A stretch of DNA of 64,000 nucleotides, taken from NCBI GenBank assembly GCA_016709225.1, contig JADJEE010000012.1, positions 1,903,501 to 1,967,500 on the forward strand, in the 5' to 3' direction. Under the pieces are notes generated by a model. It was given only the letters and a program-made list of their open reading frames with translations. It was not told the DNA's origin and made no database searches. Made by a program: the position numbers and the translations under genes. This DNA is from Deltaproteobacteria bacterium. Its GTDB lineage: Bacteria; Myxococcota_A; Polyangia; Nannocystales; Nannocystaceae. Shown one piece after another: positions 16,178 through 23,253 of this stretch (the first letter of the stretch is position 1; each line of letters opens with the position of its first letter).

Positions 16178-18469
16178 CTACTTCGAGGAGGCCTTGGGCG
16201 CCTCGAACTCGAGCCCCTGCAGCAGGTCCTCGAGCGCGATCTTCTTCTCGAGCCGCTGGCTGTTGAGCTCGACGACCTTGCGGCCGATGCGATCGCCGTC
16301 CTTGGTGAAGGCGTCGAGCCGCGCGTTGAGCTTGCTGCGCAGCGACCCGGCGGCGGGGTCCTTCTTGATGGCCTCGAGGTTCTCGCGGGTCTCGTTGGCG
16401 CGCTGATCGAGCTCGACCTGCTGACGCTTGAGACCGTCGATCTCGGTGTCGATGCGGCCGATCTCTTGGCGCAGCTTGACGATGGGCTCGAGCTGCTTGC
16501 GCAGCGCTGCCGTGAGCGTGGCCTTGGCGACCAGCCCCTCGAGCAACGACACGGCACGCACGTCCCAGATCGATAGCGTCGTCACCGAGGGGGTCTGCTC
16601 GACCAACGTGACCTCGCCCTCTTGGCCGGCGGTCGTGACCGGTACCGGCACGAGATAGGCGTCGGGCAGCGCCTCGGTGCCCTTGGGCGGATCGACCAGC
16701 TCGTAGTTCCAGCCGGCCTTGCCGTGGCGCACGAGCACCGAGAACGTGCCCATGGACTTCGGCGCCTTGACGGTCCACTTGGTGGTGGTGCGCGCGAAGC
16801 TCTCCACCTCGAGCACGCCGCGGACGATCCGCAGCAGCTGCATCTCGTCGCCGGAGTAGCTCGCGGTCGAGGTGACCATGATGCCGGGCTCGACCGCGAA
16901 CGGCAGCGTCGCGCTCATGCCCGCGCCGACCGACTCGGAGAGTCCCTCGCCGACGAAGCTGTCGCCGGAGTAGATGCTGATCGGACCCGGCTCGAGCACG
17001 AACGGTGTGCTGTTGCGGAAGCGAACCACGCGGTAGGGATTCGCCTCGTAGCCGACCCCAGCACCGCCGGGGCGGTACAAGAAGGTCTGCTCGGCACCGA
17101 CCGATTGGTTGAGGATCGCGACCATCGTCGAGTTGCCGTTGGGCACCGTCACGCGCTCGCGCAGGTCGAAGCTCGTCAGACCGCTGATCTGCTTGCTCCG
17201 CGCGCTCGCCATGGTGCTGCGACGCAACGCGTCGTAGTCGATCGCCTGCTCGACGTTCTTCTTGTACTCGGTCTCGCTGCGATCACGAGCGGCATCCTTG
17301 TCATACGCTCGCGGCTCCATCTTCGCCTTCGATCGCACCGAGGATGCCCGGGCGTCACCACCACCGCCGGATTCGCCCGCCATCACGTCATCCTCGTACT
17401 GGTACTCGTCGGCGGCTGCGGTGGCGGGCGCACTGGCCGGCGGTGGCGCGGGCATGACCTCCTCGGGGGCGTCGGAGTAGGTGGTCTCGCCGACCGCCAC
17501 GATGGCGCGCCGCGAGACGCCGGCCTCGGTGAGATCGGCGCGCTGGATCGTGCGCGGGGTGTGCAGGTCGTACTGGAACGCGATCGGCTCGCCGGAGGTG
17601 AGACCGAGCGAGACGTCGTTCCAGTCCTCGCCGCTGGTGTTGTCGACCACCGCCCAGCCCTGCAGCAGTGCGTCGCCGTTGCCCTCCTTGGGCAACACCA
17701 CGCGGTAGGTCGGCTTCCACATCGGCGCCGCGACCACATAGCTGACGGCGAGATCGTGGGCCTTCTTGCCGGCCAACCGGATCACGATCTCGACCTGTTG
17801 GAACATGCCCTCGCCAGCGCTCGCGTCGAGTCGGCGGTTGAGCTGCAGCGCGAGGTCGCCGTCCTTGAGGGTGACGCCGTGGACCTTCGAGAGCCGCACG
17901 GTGTGCATGTCGTTGCCCTGCAGCAGCGTGAGTCGATGGTCGCGCTGGTGGACCTGCTCGCCGCCGCCGCCTCGCGTCGGCCGCGCGTACGGGTCGGGCT
18001 CGTCCTGGATGGTCTCGACCATCACGATGCGACCGCGGATGGTGCCGTCGTGGGTGCGCACCACCACCTCGGTGCCCCGCAAACCATCGAGCACCTCGGC
18101 GAGGCTGCCGCGACCGGGGCCCAGCTGGCTCAGCGCCGCGTTGGCCCAGCTCTCGGGGTCGAGCGGCATCGACACGCTCATGGCCTTGCCGGTGCTGCGA
18201 TCGATGACGGTCAGGCTCTTGAGCAGATCGTCGACCTGATCGCGACGGACTTTGATCGCGAGCGCATCACCATCGACTTCGCCGTGACGCTCGAAGTAGC
18301 CGATGCCGTTGCGGTAGAGCACGACGCGGTGGAGCGCGAGATCGGTCTCGGCGGTGGGGTACGCGCTGCGGCCGTGGGCACAACCGATGGCGGGCGCGAG
18401 CGCGAGCAACGAAAGCCAGAGCGCAGGGGTACGCGAGAGTGGAGAGAGCAGCTGCAGGGATCGACGCAT
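16178..18469 (-). CDS. DUF4139-type lipoprotein with C-terminal coiled coil
   Basis: Exported protein of 763 aa. The signal ends LALAPAIGC, a good lipobox near residue 30. The N-terminal part (residues ~40-250) contains LHRVVLYRNGIGYFERHGEVDGD, a motif typical of DUF4139/DUF4140 (mucoidy-inhibitor-like) proteins. The central beta-rich domain (~255-640) holds WKPTYRVVLP, DNTSGEDWNDVSLGLTSGEP and FLYRPGGAGVGYEANPYRVVRFRN. The last ~110 residues form a coiled coil (LRQEIGRIDTEIDGLKRQQVELDQRANETRENL). A low-complexity insert lies at ~360-420. Function is unknown; DUF4139 proteins are often envelope-associated. Start ATG 18469 has AGGAGA upstream, and a TACATT box near 18512-18517 may be its -10. 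Confidence 0.8.
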   Translation of the reverse strand: MRRSLQLLSPLSRTPALWLSLLALAPAIGCAHGRSAYPTAETDLALHRVVLYRNGIGYFERHGEVDGDALAIKVRRDQVDDLLKSLTVIDRSTGKAMSVSMPLDPESWANAALSQLGPGRGSLAEVLDGLRGTEVVVRTHDGTIRGRIVMVETIQDEPDPYARPTRGGGGEQVHQRDHRLTLLQGNDMHTVRLSKVHGVTLKDGDLALQLNRRLDASAGEGMFQQVEIVIRLAGKKAHDLAVSYVVAAPMWKPTYRVVLPKEGNGDALLQGWAVVDNTSGEDWNDVSLGLTSGEPIAFQYDLHTPRTIQRADLTEAGVSRRAIVAVGETTYSDAPEEVMPAPPPASAPATAAADEYQYEDDVMAGESGGGGDARASSVRSKAKMEPRAYDKDAARDRSETEYKKNVEQAIDYDALRRSTMASARSKQISGLTSFDLRERVTVPNGNSTMVAILNQSVGAEQTFLYRPGGAGVGYEANPYRVVRFRNSTPFVLEPGPISIYSGDSFVGEGLSESVGAGMSATLPFAVEPGIMVTSTASYSGDEMQLLRIVRGVLEVESFARTTTKWTVKAPKSMGTFSVLVRHGKAGWNYELVDPPKGTEALPDAYLVPVPVTTAGQEGEVTLVEQTPSVTTLSIWDVRAVSLLEGLVAKATLTAALRKQLEPIVKLRQEIGRIDTEIDGLKRQQVELDQRANETRENLEAIKKDPAAGSLRSKLNARLDAFTKDGDRIGRKVVELNSQRLEKKIALEDLLQGLEFEAPKASSK

Positions 18470-18675
18470 GAGGTCTCCTCGGGAGCACCGGTGGCGGTGC
18501 GCGGGCGTGCGAATGTAACGCCGATGCGCAGCGCCCCGGGGCGTCGCCCCACACGCACGAGCTGCGCCCGCCGGTCTATTGGCCCCATCCGCGCCTGCGC
18601 GGGTCGAGGCGGCAGCAGAAACCAGGCGCGGTCCCGTTCGCCGATCGGGCTTGTGGATCCCCTCCATCTCGGCTG

Positions 18676-18681
18676 TAAGAT
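18676..18681 (+). promoter_or_regulatory. TANNNT -10 box (TAAGAT)
   Basis: TAAGAT ends 8 nt before the ATG at 18690. The placement matches the leaderless-type boxes found before other genes in the window. GGTGG between the box and the ATG is too close to act as a normal ribosome site. Confidence 0.4.
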
Positions 18682-18689
18682 GGTGGTCG

Positions 18690-19043
18690 ATGCGTTCCTG
18701 CGGCATGGCGACCACGCTCGCGGCGACCTGCCTGCTCGGCCTCGCGATCGCGCCGAGCGCAGAGCGCAGCGAACATGCGCGACGGCACTGCGAGGCCGAG
18801 GCGAGCCGCCCGGCCCCCAGCCCTCCACCGGTGACCACCCTGCGCACGCGGGACACCGAGGTCGCGATCTACAGCCTCGACGGCGAGCTGCGGTACACCG
18901 TGCTCGACGCCTCCGGCCGCGTGCTCGCGCACCACGTCGACGAGCTCACGTTCATCGCGGGCTTCCCGAGCCTGGCCGAGCAACTCGACCGTGCGCTCGC
19001 GGACGAGGCGTGGATCGATGCATCGGTGCCCGACCGCCCGTAG
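18690..19043 (+). CDS. Small exported protein, unknown
   Basis: Hypothetical protein of 117 aa. The start MRSCGMATTLAATCLLGLAIAPSAE looks like a signal peptide, followed by a Pro/Ser linker. A compact domain (residues ~55-110) contains TEVAIYSLDGELRYTVLDASGRVLAHHVDEL and ends DEAWIDAS. The hydrophobic-polar alternation suggests beta strands. No family is recognised. The frame is open upstream, but ATG 18690 is chosen for the signal peptide and the -10 box 8 nt before it. It faces the beta-lactamase-like gene tail to tail, with the CTAGTACC inverted pair between them. Confidence 0.5.
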   Translation: MRSCGMATTLAATCLLGLAIAPSAERSEHARRHCEAEASRPAPSPPPVTTLRTRDTEVAIYSLDGELRYTVLDASGRVLAHHVDELTFIAGFPSLAEQLDRALADEAWIDASVPDRP

Positions 19044-19066
19044 CCCCGGCTCGCGCGCCAGAGCGC

Positions 19067-19158
19067 CTAGTACCTCGACACAGGGATTGTGATGGGTCAG
19101 AACGCCGTCATGGCCGCGACTCCGCAAGGCGCCGTGCCGCCGGAATACCGGGTACTAG
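19067..19158. repeat. Inverted CTAGTACC pair between convergent genes
   Basis: CTAGTACC at 19067-19074 and its reverse complement GGTACTAG at 19151-19158 flank about 76 bases. The right copy contains the TAG stop codon of the beta-lactamase-like gene. The same octamer sits at the stop codons of cheR (42712-42719) and of the ATPase gene (57167-57174). Confidence 0.6.
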
Positions 19159-20294
19159 ATCGCCATCGCTTCGCGATGGAAGCGCTGACGGAAGGCCTTG
19201 ATGGCGTCGTTGGTGCGAACCGGATGCACGCGGTTGCTGAGCAACACGAAGATCCGCGCACCCCCCGGGGCCGACGGATCGATCCACACGCTGGTGCCGG
19301 TGTAGCCGGTGTGCCCGACCGCGTCGGACGTGAGCGCATCGCCGGTGCTGCCCGAACCGTCGGGGCTGGGGCCGTCGAAGCCGAGCGCGCGGGTCGAGCC
19401 CGCCACGGTGCTGCGCCGCCAGAATCGATCGCGGGTCGCGAGATCGAGGCCGGGGAGGTTCGCGTGCAGCCAGGCGCGACACAGCTCGTGCACCGACCAC
19501 GCATCGCCGAACAGGCCGGCATGGCCCGCGACGCCGCCCATCACCCACGCGTTGTCATCGTGCACGGCGCCGTGGGCGAGCGGTCGACCGCTGCGGACGC
19601 GGAGGTGGCTGGGCGGTGCGTCGCCGTGCAGCTCGGCGTCGTACACCTCGGTCGGCGCGATGCGACGCTCGAGCGCAGCCGGCAGGCCTGACTCCGCGAA
19701 CAGCCGTCGGAAGCCGAGCCCGGGCAGCGGCGTGTGATCGATGCCCAGCGGATACGCGATGCGATCGGCGAACACGGCGTCGAGGCGATCGTCGTACACG
19801 CGCTCGAGCCACGCGCCGACGATCATGAAGCCGAGGTCCGAGTAGATCGCACGCTGCCGCGGTGGGCCGTCGCGGGGCGTACGGCAGACGTGCTCGAGCA
19901 CCGCCTCGGCATCGAACGGTTCGACCTCGAGGAAGTACTCGCGGTGCGCGACCAAACCCGCGCAGTGTTCGAGCAGATCACCCAGCGTGGCACCCGGGCA
20001 TGCGCGCGACCACGGCGACGGCACCGGCTCGTCGATCGACATGCGCCCTTGCGCGACCGCCATCGCGACCAAGGTCGTGCTCGCGAGCACCTTGGTCAGC
20101 GACGCGAGGTCGTAGACGCTGTCGCGGACCACTGGCTCACCGGCGGCGACGAAGCTGGGGTGTTCGCCCAGCGTGCCGTGCGCTTCGTGGTAGACCACCG
20201 CGTCGCCGCGGCTCACGATCGCGACGCAGCCGGGGAACGTGCCCTCGCGGACCGCGGCTTCCAAGCTCTCGAACAGCCGTGCATGCGGGTCCAT
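19155..20294 (-). CDS. Serine beta-lactamase-fold hydrolase (class C/esterase type)
   Basis: Beta-lactamase family (Pfam Beta-lactamase, S12-like) protein of 379 aa. It carries the nucleophile motif SLTK near residue 65, a YSD motif (AIYSDLGFMIVG) near 151 replacing YxN, and HTG (VGHTGYTGTSVWIDP) near 326, which corresponds to the KTG box. GGVAGHAGLFGDA lies between them. No signal peptide is apparent, so it is probably cytoplasmic and more likely an esterase or peptidase than an antibiotic-resistance enzyme. ATG 20294 is chosen from a longer open frame because the family match begins there. It is divergent from pyrF, with 52 bases between the starts. Confidence 0.85.
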   Translation of the reverse strand: MDPHARLFESLEAAVREGTFPGCVAIVSRGDAVVYHEAHGTLGEHPSFVAAGEPVVRDSVYDLASLTKVLASTTLVAMAVAQGRMSIDEPVPSPWSRACPGATLGDLLEHCAGLVAHREYFLEVEPFDAEAVLEHVCRTPRDGPPRQRAIYSDLGFMIVGAWLERVYDDRLDAVFADRIAYPLGIDHTPLPGLGFRRLFAESGLPAALERRIAPTEVYDAELHGDAPPSHLRVRSGRPLAHGAVHDDNAWVMGGVAGHAGLFGDAWSVHELCRAWLHANLPGLDLATRDRFWRRSTVAGSTRALGFDGPSPDGSGSTGDALTSDAVGHTGYTGTSVWIDPSAPGGARIFVLLSNRVHPVRTNDAIKAFRQRFHREAMAI

Positions 20295-20346
20295 CGCGGG
20301 GCTAGCTTGCCTGCTTCGCCGACCTCGGGCTACAACCTCGCGGACG

Positions 20347-21075
20347 ATGCAGACGACTGGCGCGACCACCCCCGAGCGTCCAGATCGCGAACGACTCATC
20401 GTCGCCCTCGATGTGCCGACCGCCGACGCGGCCTTCGAGCTGGCGCGACGGTTGTCCGGCCACGTCGGCATGTTCAAGATCGGCCTCGAGCTGTTCGTGG
20501 CCGAGGGGCCGAGCGTGGTCCGACGCATGCGCGAGCTGGCGCCGGACGTCGACATCTTCCTCGACCTCAAGCTGCACGACATTCCCAACACCATGTGCGG
20601 AGCGATCCGCAGCGCGCGAACGCTCGGGGCGAAGTTCGTGACGGTACATGCCGGCAGTGGCACCGCACACCTCGCCGCGTGCGTCGAGGCGGCCGGTGAC
20701 GCGCTCGGCATCCTCGCGGTCACCGTGCTCACGAGCCAGGACGAGGTCGCGTGCCGACAGGCCGGCCACACCCGCAGCCTCGAGGAGTTGGTCGAGATGC
20801 GCGCGGTGTGTGCCCGCGAGGCCGGCTGCGCCGGCGTCGTCTGCAGCGGCCGCGAGCTCGCGCGGGTGCGAGCCGTCGCGCCCAAGCTCGCACGGGTCGT
20901 GCCCGGCATCCGCCCCGCCGGTGCCGACGTCGGCGATCAGCAGCGCGTGATGACGCCAGCCCGCGCGGTGCTCGAGGGCGCCACGCACATCGTGGTGGGG
21001 CGGCCGATTCTGCAGGCCGAAGACCAGCCCGCGGCCGCCGACGCGATCGTGGCCGAGATCGCCGCGCGCCAGTAG
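20347..21075 (+). CDS. pyrF: Orotidine 5'-phosphate decarboxylase
   Basis: OMP decarboxylase of 242 aa, cytoplasmic, converting OMP to UMP in the last step of pyrimidine synthesis. Visible motifs are LIVALDVPTADAAFELA, MFKIGLELFVAEG, the catalytic DxKxxD in FLDLKLHDIPNTM, VTVHAGSG, and the phosphate-binding VVPGIRPAGADVGDQQRVMTP and HIVVGRPI. Length is normal for the bacterial type. The start ATG 20347 begins the conserved domain after a short tail. The last 52 bases plus two bases after the stop are repeated exactly at 23192-23245, so the gene end seems to have served as an insertion site. The reading frame itself is intact. Confidence 0.95.
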   Translation: MQTTGATTPERPDRERLIVALDVPTADAAFELARRLSGHVGMFKIGLELFVAEGPSVVRRMRELAPDVDIFLDLKLHDIPNTMCGAIRSARTLGAKFVTVHAGSGTAHLAACVEAAGDALGILAVTVLTSQDEVACRQAGHTRSLEELVEMRAVCAREAGCAGVVCSGRELARVRAVAPKLARVVPGIRPAGADVGDQQRVMTPARAVLEGATHIVVGRPILQAEDQPAAADAIVAEIAARQ

Positions 21076-21077
21076 GC
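21024..21077. repeat. 54-bp direct repeat, left copy (pyrF 3' end)
   Basis: A perfect 54-base match to 23192-23245. The sequence encodes the last residues of PyrF (QPAAADAIVAEIAARQ and the TAG stop) plus GC. Identity begins at 21024 and stops at 21077; the bases outside differ. Confidence 0.97.
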
Positions 21078-21287
21078 CCTGCTGGCCTCGCGTCGCGGTG
21101 GTCGACCACGCGGCTCGTGATCGCTTCGGTGGTCGGCAACGGGACGCCGTCGGATCCCGGTGCCGCGAGCGTCCCCGTCGCGCGCAACCATGCCCATCGC
21201 GCACGCAGCCTCTGCGCGCCGTGGAGGTCATCGCTTCGACGCGCCGGGGTGGCACCGCGCGGCCCCAACCGTAGAAGCACGGACGCA

Positions 21288-21668
21288 GTGTCCACACTCT
21301 ACGAATCCCTCGGTGGCCAACCGGCCGTCGACGCCGCGGTCGACATCTTCTACCGCAAGATGCTCACCGACGATCGCGTCGCTCGCTTCTTCGAGTCGGT
21401 CGACATGGACCGACAGGCGGCGAAGCAGAAGGCCTTCCTCACGATGGTCTTCGGCGGTCCCGCGAACTACAGCGGGAAAGACATGACGCGCGCCCACTCG
21501 CACCTGCTCGCCAAAGGCCTCGACGACAGCCACGTCACCATCGTGATCGAACACCTCGGCGGCACGCTGCGTGAGCTGGGCGTAGCCGAAGAGTTGATCG
21601 GACAGGTGGCCGCGATCGCCGAGTCCGTGCGGGATGACATTCTCGGTCGACGGGCCACCGGCACCTGA
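21288..21668 (+). CDS. Truncated haemoglobin, group I (trHbN-like)
   Basis: Truncated haemoglobin of 126 aa, a small cytoplasmic haem protein. It has STLYESLGGQPAVDAAVDIFYRKML (helix A/B with a B10-type tyrosine), the glycine-rich VFGGPANYSGKDM, and the proximal histidine region TRAHSHLLAKGLDDSHV, then LGGTLRELGV. These fit group I (TrHbN/GlbN), whose members act in nitric oxide dioxygenation or oxygen binding. Start GTG 21288 gives the usual N-terminus; the frame is open upstream without homology. The 1-nt gap to the reductase gene suggests the two proteins work together, the reductase re-reducing the haem. No other globin is in the window. Confidence 0.9.
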   Translation: MSTLYESLGGQPAVDAAVDIFYRKMLTDDRVARFFESVDMDRQAAKQKAFLTMVFGGPANYSGKDMTRAHSHLLAKGLDDSHVTIVIEHLGGTLRELGVAEELIGQVAAIAESVRDDILGRRATGT

Positions 21669-21669
21669 G

Positions 21670-22644
21670 ATGGCGATCATTCGTCGCGGTGACGCGACCG
21701 TACGTGCTCTCGAGGGCGAGACCGTGCTCGATGCGCTCGCGCGCATCGGGGCGGCGCCCCCGAGCTCGTGCCGCGCGGGCGCCTGTCAGTCCTGCATCCT
21801 GCGCGCGCGCGTCGGCACGCCGCCGCCCGAGGCACAGCTCGGCCTGCGCGAGTCGCTGCGACGGAGGGGCTACTTCCTGTCGTGCCGAGCGCACGCGACC
21901 GAGGACCTCGAGATCGATGACGGCGACGAGCTGCGTATCGCCGCCAAGCTCGTGGGGCTCGCGCGGCTCAGCCACGACGTGCTGCAGGTGCGGGTGCTCC
22001 CCGAGCGGACGCTCGACCACCGCGCAGGGCAGTACGTCACGCTGATGCGCGCCGACGGCCTCTCGCGCAGCTACTCGATTGCGAGCGCGAGCGATGTCGA
22101 GGAGCTCGAGCTCCACGTGCGCGTGGTCCCGGGCGGCGCGATGAGTCAGTGGCTCGCATACCAGGCGAGCGTCGGCGACGTCGTCGCGTTGCGCGGCCCA
22201 GCGGGAGACTGCTTCTACAGCCCTGGCCGCCCCGAGCAGCCCTTGCTGCTCGCCGGCACCGGCACGGGCGCCGCGCCACTGCTGGGCTTCGTGCGCGACG
22301 CGCTACGCCACGGCCACACCGGCCGCATCGTGCTCGCCCACGGCGCGCGCGTCCCCGCGGGGCTCTACCTCGACGCGGAGCTGTCGCACCTCGCCGACGT
22401 GCACGACAATCTCGAGTTCCATCGCGTGGTGCTCGACGGCGCCGGAGTCGAGGGCGTCGAAGTCGGCTCGCTCGACGCGGTGTTGACCTCCTTGGTCGCG
22501 GCCCCGAAGGGCTGGCGCATCGTGCTCTGCGGCGACCCTGTCGTGGTGCAGTCCATGCGACGTCGCATGTTCCTGGCCGGCGCGAGCATGTCCGACATCC
22601 GCGCCGACGCGTTCGTGCCGTCCGCGGCCGCCACGGGCTCGTGA
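21670..22644 (+). CDS. 2Fe-2S ferredoxin / FAD / NAD(P) reductase
   Basis: Three-module electron-transfer protein of 324 aa. The N-terminal plant-type ferredoxin (residues ~1-85) has cysteines in CRAGACQSC plus a fourth in LSCRAH. Next is a ferredoxin-NADP reductase-type FAD domain (~95-195) with the FAD motif SRSYSIAS. The NAD(P) domain (~200-310) has LLLAGTGTGAAPLLGF and a C-terminal VLCGDP. This is the arrangement of oxygenase reductase components such as BenC and MmoC. Here no oxygenase lies nearby; the partner encoded 1 nt upstream is a truncated haemoglobin, so together they resemble a split flavohaemoglobin. Start ATG 21670 follows the haemoglobin stop directly; an upstream in-frame ATG would overlap it. 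Confidence 0.9.
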   Translation: MAIIRRGDATVRALEGETVLDALARIGAAPPSSCRAGACQSCILRARVGTPPPEAQLGLRESLRRRGYFLSCRAHATEDLEIDDGDELRIAAKLVGLARLSHDVLQVRVLPERTLDHRAGQYVTLMRADGLSRSYSIASASDVEELELHVRVVPGGAMSQWLAYQASVGDVVALRGPAGDCFYSPGRPEQPLLLAGTGTGAAPLLGFVRDALRHGHTGRIVLAHGARVPAGLYLDAELSHLADVHDNLEFHRVVLDGAGVEGVEVGSLDAVLTSLVAAPKGWRIVLCGDPVVVQSMRRRMFLAGASMSDIRADAFVPSAAATGS

Positions 22645-22647
22645 CCG

Positions 22648-23166
22648 ATGGACCGCGTGCGGACCGGGCCGACCTGGCACGCGACCCTGGGCTGCGCAGC
22701 ATCGATCGCGTTGCTCGGCGCACTCGCGTGGATCACGGGAACACCGTGGCTGTTCCCATCGTTGGGCCCGACCGCTTACCTCCTGTTCGGGGCGCCCTCG
22801 GAGGCTGCCGCCAGCGGACGACGCATCGTGCTGGGGCACACCATTGCCGTCGCCTGTGGCTTCGGAGCGTTGCTCGTGACCGGACTCTACGACCAACCGT
22901 CGACGTTGGTCGCAGGCGTGGACGGAGCGCGCGTGCTCGCGGCCACAGGCTCGATCACCGCGTGCGGCGCCTTGCTGGTGAGGCTGCGCGCCATGCATCC
23001 GCCGGCTGGCGCAACCACGCTGATCGTGTCGATGGGAATGCTGCAGACGCCCGCGGAGCTCGCGATCATGGTCGGTGCCGTCGCGCTGCTCGTCGTGCTC
23101 GGGGCCTTGTTGACGCGTGCACTGGGGTTGCCGGTTCCACGATGGCGCCACGCCGACGACCGTTGA
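22648..23166 (+). CDS. HPP family membrane protein
   Basis: Integral membrane protein of 172 aa with four to five hydrophobic helices. It has the two HPP-family hallmarks: a WLFPSLGPTAYLLFG block (residues ~30-45) and the MHPPAGATTLIVS motif (~112-125) that gives the family its name. Plant and cyanobacterial HPP proteins have been linked to nitrite transport; bacterial members are mostly uncharacterised. It starts 3 nt after the reductase stop, so the three genes are probably one transcript. Transport of nitrite or nitrate, the oxidation product of NO dioxygenation, would fit the context, but this is inference. Confidence 0.85.
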   Translation: MDRVRTGPTWHATLGCAASIALLGALAWITGTPWLFPSLGPTAYLLFGAPSEAAASGRRIVLGHTIAVACGFGALLVTGLYDQPSTLVAGVDGARVLAATGSITACGALLVRLRAMHPPAGATTLIVSMGMLQTPAELAIMVGAVALLVVLGALLTRALGLPVPRWRHADDR

Positions 23167-23191
23167 GAGCGGCCGCACCAGGCGTTCATCG

Positions 23192-23245
23192 CCAGCCCGC
23201 GGCCGCCGACGCGATCGTGGCCGAGATCGCCGCGCGCCAGTAGGC
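23192..23245. repeat. 54-bp direct repeat, right copy
   Basis: Exact second copy of 21024-21077, 2,168 bases further on, lying between the HPP gene and the 3' end of the convergent minus-strand operon. Here it is not part of any gene; it is an orphan copy of the end of pyrF. Confidence 0.97.
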
Positions 23246-23253
23246 GGCGGCCG

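Larger units (their letters stand above)
21078..23191 (+). mobile_element. Putative integrated cassette bounded by 54-bp direct repeats
   Basis: A 2,114-base segment between the two copies of the pyrF 3' end. It holds three codirectional genes with 1-3 nt gaps: truncated haemoglobin, iron-sulfur flavoreductase and an HPP membrane protein. No integrase, transposase or terminal inverted repeats were seen. The layout is like an element inserted at the 3' end of a gene that restores the gene's end, or like a tandem duplication intermediate. The 210 bases before the first gene contain no convincing ORF. Confidence 0.55.

Noticed and set aside
13685..16576. 963-codon open frame on the + strand
   Set aside because: It lies antisense to the secretin gene and gives Arg/His/Val/Asp-rich sequence without domains; it is a by-product of high GC.
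16622..19201. 859-codon open frame on the + strand
   Set aside because: Antisense to the DUF4139 gene; compositionally biased and without domain signals.
19155..20294. Antibiotic-resistance beta-lactamase
   Set aside because: SLTK, YSD and HTG motifs fit the wider S12/esterase family, and no export signal is seen; a resistance role is not supported.
21078..21287. Search for an integrase or small ORF in the 210 bases after the left repeat
   Set aside because: Only frames that continue from pyrF in other phases were found; no start, ribosome site or motif supports a gene.
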